NCBI RefSeq assembly: GCF_023101765.2
Contig: NC_064226.1
Span: 4,456,001 to 4,520,000, forward strand
Direction: 5' to 3'
Origin: Spodoptera frugiperda
Lineage: Eukaryota; Arthropoda; Insecta; Lepidoptera; Noctuidae
Length of the DNA: 64,000 nt
In this document: positions 24,101-33,100 of the stretch, piece after piece
Numbering within the stretch: the first letter of the stretch is position 1
Layout of the letters: each line of letters starts with the position of its first letter
The notes under the pieces: generated by a model
What the model was told of the DNA's origin: nothing
Databases searched by the model: none
The model's input: the letters and a program-made list of their open reading frames with translations, nothing else
Translations under genes and position numbers: made by a program

Positions 24101-27100
24101 TTTGTGCTGCAGAAAAGAGCCATTCGATCAATTTATAATCTTAGTCCGAGGCACTCTCTTAGGGAACTATTTAAAGAAATTAATATATTGACTGTTGCTT
24201 CTCAATACATTTATGAAAATGTAGTGTATGCTCACAAAAACATTAATTTATTCAAAAAGTATTGTGATATACATAATATAAACACTAGAAGTAAAAACAA
24301 ATATATTGTTCCCACTACTAGACTTAAGAAAATAAGTGGTTCGTTCAGATGTCAATGCATACGCTTTTACAATAAAATTCCCAGCGATATTCAAAGTTTG
24401 AGCCTGAATAAATTTAAAAATGTTATTAAAGAAAAACTGTATAGTAAAGCTTTTTATAAAATTAAAGACTACTTAGATGATAGTCAGGCTTGGGAGTGAG
24501 CCGCTATAATGTCCACACAGGTCATGTTGACATGTTTGTAACACAAGTTACATTTTTATACAATTTGACATGATATACATTAATATCATTCGATATTTTT
24601 TTTTTTTTTTTTACATATTATTTTTAAAATTGTTAGTTTGAGGACCGTGCGAGAGTTTGCCTAGTCATTTCACTTTTAGTTAATTATATTCTGACAGTGT
24701 GAGCATTTGTGTGGCCTACCCAAATGTTCTTTTGGTTAGTATTGTTCGTCGGATCATTCAGCAACAGCCGTCAGCTGAGCTAATTGTAAACTGACACATG
24801 CGTGCTGCCATCTGAACAGGTCCGCTCAAACTGCTGTGGTTCTTTCCTCAAAAGACCACTACAGAATAAACTTGCACGGTTCTCCGACATCTCTAATTGA
24901 TTTTGTCTGGACTTTAAAAGAGACTATGACCTCTGAGTTTGTTTCGGCATTTCTTCTCAGAGTAGTCAGATAGGAAATAGAACACTTTTTTTCCAACATT
25001 CTACTGAATCGAGACATACTTGAAAGGAACATAAATCTCACACATTTAAACTAGCATGAAATATACAAAAATTCAATCCTAGAAAATACACACAAAACTA
25101 TCTCAAGTCCTAACACATTTCAAATTCCAATTCCATAGTCCCGTTCGTCACGTTGGGACATTTTCACATTTTAGACAGTCAGTACAGATTATCATAATAT
25201 ACATTTTAATGCCACAGCACACATGTACACAACTGACCCCCTCGAAGGAACATCACACACGTTGCGATCTCATATTTTTTTACGTTGACAACACTGGCAC
25301 AAAATGGTGGAAAAAAAAACCATGTGTACGGAACAAAAAATGCTCCTTTTACAAACAGCTGAGCGTTGATAAGCGTGGGCTTCGGGATTTGTGAGTTAAG
25401 ATGGTAAAATTTAAACAATTTTGGGACGAAAGAGTTCTAAGTTTTTCTAATTAATTTTGTCTCACAATAAGTAACTAATAAGCTATTCCTATACTCGTCC
25501 ATTTAGTTCGTGTATCTCAAAAAACGTCTTTGAAAAATTGTATGCAATTTTGCTTTTAAATTATAGTACTAGGGAGGTTTATAATAGTTTGATAAGTAGA
25601 TTTCTAATGGTTTGAAAAGGAAAAAAGCCACTTGGTTTTCCCATAAAACATAATTATGTGTAAGTATTCATGCTACAATATGAATAATTAAAACCTACGA
25701 CTAACGACCAAGGCACCTAACAAAGAAGTCGGTTAACAAAATAGATTTTAATTGCGTCCCATATCTTTAAAAACATTCGGACCATAACTTCCGTTTCTTA
25801 TAGTTCCAAGTAATTATGTTGTTGATGTAGCCGATAGTCTGCTGTGCCTACAGCATCGATAAAATAATATTATAGTGTAAGTTATAACTTAAATAACTTA
25901 ACCCACCATAAGCCGTCCTTACATTCAAGTGTAGCTACTGACACTAGACTAAAAATCGAATGTTTAAAGAACAGGTTGGTAGTTTGTTACAAGTAGTAGC
26001 ACTAATCAATTTATTGCTTTGCTATCAGTCAAGACCTAATATTCAAATTAACGTTTCGATCACCGTATTGTCTGGATTTGTCTGTTTCTTTAAAATTGTC
26101 GAAGTCCATCAAATCATCATATTTGTTTTAGCTTTCCAAAAACAAAACAGGTGTGCTAACACATTTAAATATAAAATTGTTACCCAAGTAGCGAGTTAAC
26201 AATAACAGTTTACTTTTTGTGTTGCCCTATTTCCCGTAGCCGGCTGACTTATCTCCAACACATCGATAAGGTGAGCGTGTCACTAACCTGGCGCCAGGTT
26301 CCCTCTGGGTTTGGCTCCTAGAATGGCGAGGTTCACGTTTGCTTTCCTCCCATCGATGATAGGGTTAGGATCCTTGCACGCCCTCTCGGCCGCCGCTCGG
26401 TCTCCCATTATCACCTGTAAACAAATACCCAACTTATTTCTGACAATTTCATTCTGAACCCATTTAACTAACAAATACGAATGATGACGTCGAACCAACA
26501 TTACCTATTGTAATGCATGCGTGATCCGCGGGTCGCCACCTCATCGCTTCTACTGTTGAATCGACCATTTTGAATTGACCTACCGTGTCGCCCGCTTAAC
26601 TCTGAGTTTCGAATGTTGTGAACAAAAAACTATAAAACCAAGGGTTCAGTTTAAAGTAGAACGTTAGTGTATAGAAAATGTTTGATAACCTCTAGATACC
26701 AAAAGTCTGGAACAATTTGGAAATTCAAATTTATTTAGATTTTTCTGTTTGTGTCCGTTGTGGAGATCTACGTGTGCTGTCGAATCTATTCCATCATTCA
26801 TCACTGTGTTAACAAAAACTTAGCTATGTATCTGTTTCTATGACATTTTTTGTGTGACTTATGGAGTGGATATTATTAAACATTCCTTTAAAAATGGTAT
26901 ACAGAAAACCCGGCAAATTGTAGTATTCAACAGGCATTGTATGTAAATTCCTTCGAGGATTGGGAAACAAGTATAAATTAAATAAATGAATCGGCGTCGT
27001 GTAGTCTTCATGGAGTTTGTAAACCGTACAAATCGCAGTTAGGCGCGGTTTGCGATAACGAATACTATCGACTGGCTACTAACTGCCTGCTGGTTGGTAG

Positions 27101-30100
27101 TTGGTAGCTCAAGTTTATTGTATCGAGGTCTTAAAGCAACAGTTGTTATTTTCAATTTAATGAATTATTTCATACATGTTGTAACTATAAAGGATTTGTT
27201 CTACTTACTTCGTACACTGAAATCGCAATCAAATATAATAAATAGGTGTACACAGTTATGTACAAATTATGATAGACTAATTAATTAGTAATTTGAATTA
27301 TGAACAAACTAGGTTTTGCAGAGACTTCGCCCATAAAAAGTCAGGTTGTCCCTGTCTGTATACCAAAATTCATTAAAATCCTTTCAGTAGTTTCAGTGTG
27401 ATTGATGGACAAACATCCCAATAAACAAACTTTTACATTTATAATATTAGTGCGATAGTGTGAAGTGTGATATGGTATACCTATGCTAATCTATACCAAT
27501 ACATCATAGGTAATTGACAACGTAATAGAAATTATGAAATTAATTTGAATACTTCAAAAACAATTATATTATTTATTGTTTTACCCAGTATACCGTACTC
27601 AAGTCAGTCAGTATTAAACTTTGAACAGCAATTTTTAACCAAATAGTTTACCAAACATTTGTATTATCTACCTCAGTTTTGTACCTCATAAACGAAGTTA
27701 TCCGAGACCCGTTTGTTCCCTTATCAAATGTAGGCAACATGCATAATTATGCCACCGTCATACAAAACGTGAAACTTGACAAGAATGCACAGTTTATTTA
27801 AATTTTATTTTTCCGATATCGTCTGTGAAGGCTGCTAACATATTGGAGCAACGTTTTCTAGTTATACTTGAAGTCTAGAATGTACTGACCATGATTTTTC
27901 TTGTACATATTATGTATGAGTTTGGGTGCTTTTCCACTAGAGATGTGCTATGTAACTGTGCTACGAGCTAAGCTGTGAAACTATGCGACCGTTTCCACTG
28001 ATACTATGTAGATGTGCGAGGAAAATGCCCCAGTGCTAAGCTACGTGTACCAATGAATATGATTGGTGGAGGACAAACGCATCCACTAAACCGTTGCACA
28101 TCTCTGGTGGCAAAACACTCTAAACATTATATGCCAGCTCTTTGTAAGTGACAAACACATGACTATGTTTTGGAAATTGCTCTAAAGTTTTAAAACGGAA
28201 AAGAATCACTGTTCGGTACCTAACATATTATATAAATCCACACTCTTATCCCCATCAGGAAACGAGTAGACAGAAACCACAGACTGCATAATTTTATAAA
28301 TATGAATCAGACTACGAGAGAAATAAAGATTTCCAATAATGTTTACATTAAATATTAAAAATATTGTTTCGCAAACAAACTATTATATAATGCACCAAAT
28401 TGCCCAAACTTCTTCTCCAACAACTACGGAACATTTCGATTTATTTGTTATGTTATTAATTATAATATGTCGATTTCAAAGTCAATGAATTCAACTTGAA
28501 CTTGATTTAAGTAAGTATAGGGTGTATCCTACCACCTAATTCGGAGCTGCGGACTACCTAGCGGGTTTACTGGGGTTACAGCTCGAAGGGTAGGAACGGG
28601 GTATTTTTTTATTCAGTAAGAGTCTGACACTCCCTCCGCCTCGCAAAAGGCGGGAGAAGTAATAGGATGATTTTTCCCCCCTTAAAAATAAACCTACCAC
28701 CTAATAGTTAGGCAAAAGTATATTTCCATTTGTACAAGTATTGTTCCATAGTAATACAGACTATCACAAAATCAAATAACGCATTAATTCACTAACACTA
28801 TCGATTGGTATAATCAAGCAGATCTACGGGCACCTCAACCTTCAGCCAAACATTTTTTGTGCAATGCATTAGAAAAAACCACACGTTCATTTAAGACTAA
28901 CATCCTCTTAGAATTGCAATGCGAGACCATCACATCTTATCTCATAATTTCAATGAACAAATAGCCTTGTGTAGTACAGACACTTCCTAATAACTAATGT
29001 GATTTCAATACGCAATTTTAATTGTGAAATTGCACCTTATTAGTTGACGATTTGACAATAACCTTGACTCCGACACTGGCTATAAGCATTATCATAATTT
29101 ATGATTGAAAAAATTGGTGATTTTATAAATAGATCTGTAATGTATCAGAGAGATTATATGAAAAAAACATTTTTTTTAAAGAGTAACTATAAGTTTTTGC
29201 TCTTTCTTCTACATTGGAGCTACTTTGGAACAATAACCTAGCTTCGCTGACAGACGGACTGAAGGACAATTCAATTTGACGTTTCAAAAGTGCTTAATTT
29301 AGGATTAACTATTTGAAATAAATGCTTTGACTTTGACTTTTCATCTCTGTCACTTAAAAAAAGGAAAGTTTGCTGTCAACTTTTGAGTTAGATCAAACGG
29401 TTTTGATACTTGCTACGTTTACGCAAAGTGACATATTCCACAGAATCGCGGAAATAAAAATAAATAACAAACTCCATTGTGTAGATAAATACTGTCATTA
29501 TTTTAATATTCGTCGCCGCGATACAAGTTAAATTCCCCGTGGCAGCTCAATATTTGTATGAAGTGACCTTCGTTGTATGAATAACAGAATTGCAGTTTGC
29601 TTTCCAGATCTCTTGGAACTTATTATATATGCAGTATGTACATAGTTTTTTTTTATCTCATTATAGGTAGTAGCTGTTGTGACTTTTAACATTTGGAACA
29701 ATTAGGAATATGGATTTATAATAAACTTTGTATGTTTTATGTAGCACAGTACTCTTAGTACGAGTTTGCTTTACGTTGAACGAAAACGAAACGAGAGGCG
29801 CTCTGATTGGCCGGTGTGAATAAACCAACCAATCAGAGCGCCGAACGTTCGCCGTTTTCGTACTAAGCCCTCAGTTAGCGAAGTTTTTCGCTCAACGTGT
29901 GGGAGTCATTATACGTCAATTAACACATCAGCCTACATTTTCAGTGAAAAATAAGCAAACTATTACGTTTATTGTTCAAAGAAATAATGAAACAAATGCC
30001 GTCATTTTAACGATCAAGCATCAAAATTAACTGGTTTGTACCAGTTTTGTAGCACACTCTAATTAAATATCAAGTTTAACAAATAAAGGAACAATGTTAT

Positions 30101-33100
30101 TACGAAGAAATAACAATAATTATGATAAGGGCGAGAATATGAGCGTTTTTCTTTCGTCAATGTAAGAGCAGCCTTAAATGTCTACGGCGTAGCCCGTAGT
30201 CGGTAGGCGTGTCCAAGATCCGCCCATATTGACGCGACTTATGACACTTTCATGAAGCGGTTTACAGTTTTCCTCCTTGTTATAAATTAATTAATACTTT
30301 TTACCGTTTACGTTATCTTTTTAATTATATGTGTATCTTTTATTGTTGTGTAATTACTAACTTGAGTCAAAATTAAGATTTTTGATGATTTTTTCGGCAC
30401 TATAATGCATCATTTATAGGTAATTTTATGCATAGACGTTTAGAAGTGAGATTTTTTTCTTTAACGTTTAATTTTATTGCGTTGCTAATAATTATCGTCT
30501 CGTCTCGTCAATCTTTGCTCAAAAATTATCATTTTTATACAGAAATATTGCGTCCAGCCTCCTTATGTTGTGATAAATGCTCTAATTATTTATTTATCCT
30601 GATATCCTGATTTTAAGGCAAAAAAACATATTCGTGTGGCCTGCTTAATTCATAACTTTGAATGTTGTTATTCTATAGTAATTTTTGTTAAAAAAGAACC
30701 GGGGAGTTACAGCCTGATTTTTATATTTTTGAATTATTAATAAATACATTTTACTGTTATAATTTTATATGTCACAGTTATTAGTTATTGTTATATAAAA
30801 GTATAACAGTGTTAATGTTAGCGAGGTTGGTTTTTATTTCAATATGATTAAGGTTGATTAGGCGATAACAAATGCAATTGTTTATGATAACAGTGTTATC
30901 ATTATCGTACAGTTTACTGATTAACTCATCCGAATCTGATTTAGAAACACGATTTTTAAGTATTTTTGTTGATCTTTCCTTTCAGATTATTGTTTGTATT
31001 TAACTGCAATAATTACAGCTTAGACAAGGAATATATGGCGTTACTAGCTTCTGCCAGTGACTTCGTCTGCATTCCTATGGGATAAAAAGTATTCCATATG
31101 TTATTCCAGACCATAATCTATCTCTGTTCCAAATTTCATTCCAATCCCGTCAGCTGTTGGTTGAGTTGTTACTCAACCACGTCAAAACAGCTACATACAA
31201 ACACATAACCTCACAAACTTTCACATTTATAAAATTAAATATTAGTAAGACTAATAAGATAATTTCAAAATCGAACCCGTATTGAGCATGAGTGGGTAAA
31301 TCAAGCATATTCTTTCACAGTATATAAAAGAGGCCATAGTTCAGAATAAAAAAAAAAATGAAAGTTTACAACTACTCGTAATGTTATAAAGATATATATT
31401 GTATCTATGTATTGTATATGTTACATTGACCTCATTGGTTACTTCCAAAAACGGGTCATGTATACAGTACATTATGTACTGTTTAATTAGGGTGTTTATT
31501 TGCTAGTGTAAATATGGGGGGCGCATGGTGGTAAAGGTAAAAAAGGCTTTTCTACATTCATATAGTTAGTTAGTTCGTAAAATAGCTCAATGATGGGTCC
31601 CATGTTACTTATAAACATGTATTATGTCGTGTAGTACGTTTGAAGAACTTTCTGTTAGGCTACATTACATCAAGCAAGCATGAAGGTATTAAAAGCAATT
31701 GTACACGTTTGTTCTGATGCTAAACTAATAATAAGATCTGTAATGTCAAGTACAAGTAGCAACAGATAAGTTACTCCAACGAGTATTACACAACCTCAAG
31801 TGTTCAAACGATTTATAAACAAAATCTACAAGTTTTTTTATTCAATTAGTCGCATAATGATTCAAGCATTGTAGATGTTACTCTAGAGGTATTTTTCTCA
31901 CAGTTCTATCTCGTTTATTGTATTCCTCGCTGTTAGATGTACCCGTACGCTATCAGATGACGTTCTTTTGTTTTCCACGAGTACTTCAGCACGTCCCGGC
32001 TGGAGCCGGCTGCCGGTCGCTTCGAGCCAATGCTTAACTGGAGCAAAGGGACTTGCACCAACTCACAAAGCAAAGGAACTATTATATAACATCAAACGAT
32101 TGTCTATATTAGTGTGTGCAATACCACTCACTCCCGGCACTTAATGCCGCTTACAACGTAATTTACAATCAATTATAAACAAGTCATCGTTTACAAAATA
32201 ATGATTTAAAGTTCACAGCCATGACAAATGTTTAATAGCGTATTAGCATCATTAATTCTACATACTTACATAAATCTTTTATCGAAACAAAGTTATGACA
32301 TTATTGAGTAGATTTCGAAAATAAAATTTTAGTTTATAACACAATTGTAAAGTGTTACGAACGATGTATTGCGATTATTACAGCTATTTGGTTGTCATAG
32401 GGAGGGTGCTGCGCGCCGTGTTCCCTCAGGGTCTCACCACCCCTAGTACGAATTGAAAATAGGGTTGTGATTCATTTCTCACGAGACCCACGCTGCACCC
32501 AACCAAACCCTCTAACTTTATTACATTCAACTAGCTGCACGGAAAAAAGCGTCGTTTGCTGCATCTGTTGTTTAGAAATAATAAATAGCTTTTGTGAAAT
32601 ATCCTCGATACAGACGAATACATCAAATACACATGAATATCGCGAGTCTAATTCATTTTATACACACTGCTTAGGTAAGAAGGTGAATAATTTCAAATGC
32701 TACCTATTACAATATATTTCCGATTCACGTGTCCGTGACATATCTGTGTATTGGCACTATACTTCCCAATATGACGCTGCATCATCCTGAAATGGAATCA
32801 ACAGCGCTGATGTCGATGTATCTTAAAGGAAGTGCGCATCGTGCCCTCTATTTCAGCGGGTACATGCATTGTTTGACATTTATACCTGCGTGGAACAACT
32901 TCCGTGTTTGATGTAATTTTGCGATACACCTCGTATGTGTACATGTATGTGCTTAGTTGCCGGTGGGTTAGGTATAATGTAGGTAGCAATGAGGTGCGAT
33001 AACGCGCTAACTGTGCGATACGGTCGGTGTTTCAGAGCCGACACGAGTCGACTGCGCACGAGCATTAAAAGTTTACGTGTCAATTCAGTTTCACATACCC

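Larger units (their letters stand above)
19580..24612 (+). mobile_element. Nearly intact CR1/Daphne-like non-LTR retrotransposon (LINE)
   Basis: A two-ORF element in antisense orientation inside Rbm24 intron 2. ORF1 has a coiled coil followed by a domain resembling a degenerate SGNH esterase, an arrangement known from the CR1 group. ORF2 has an APE-type endonuclease and a reverse transcriptase. The borders are approximate: a poly-T run precedes the 5' side at about 19557, and another lies near 24594-24612. I found no target-site duplication. The complete ORF2 suggests a recent insertion. Confidence 0.8.
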
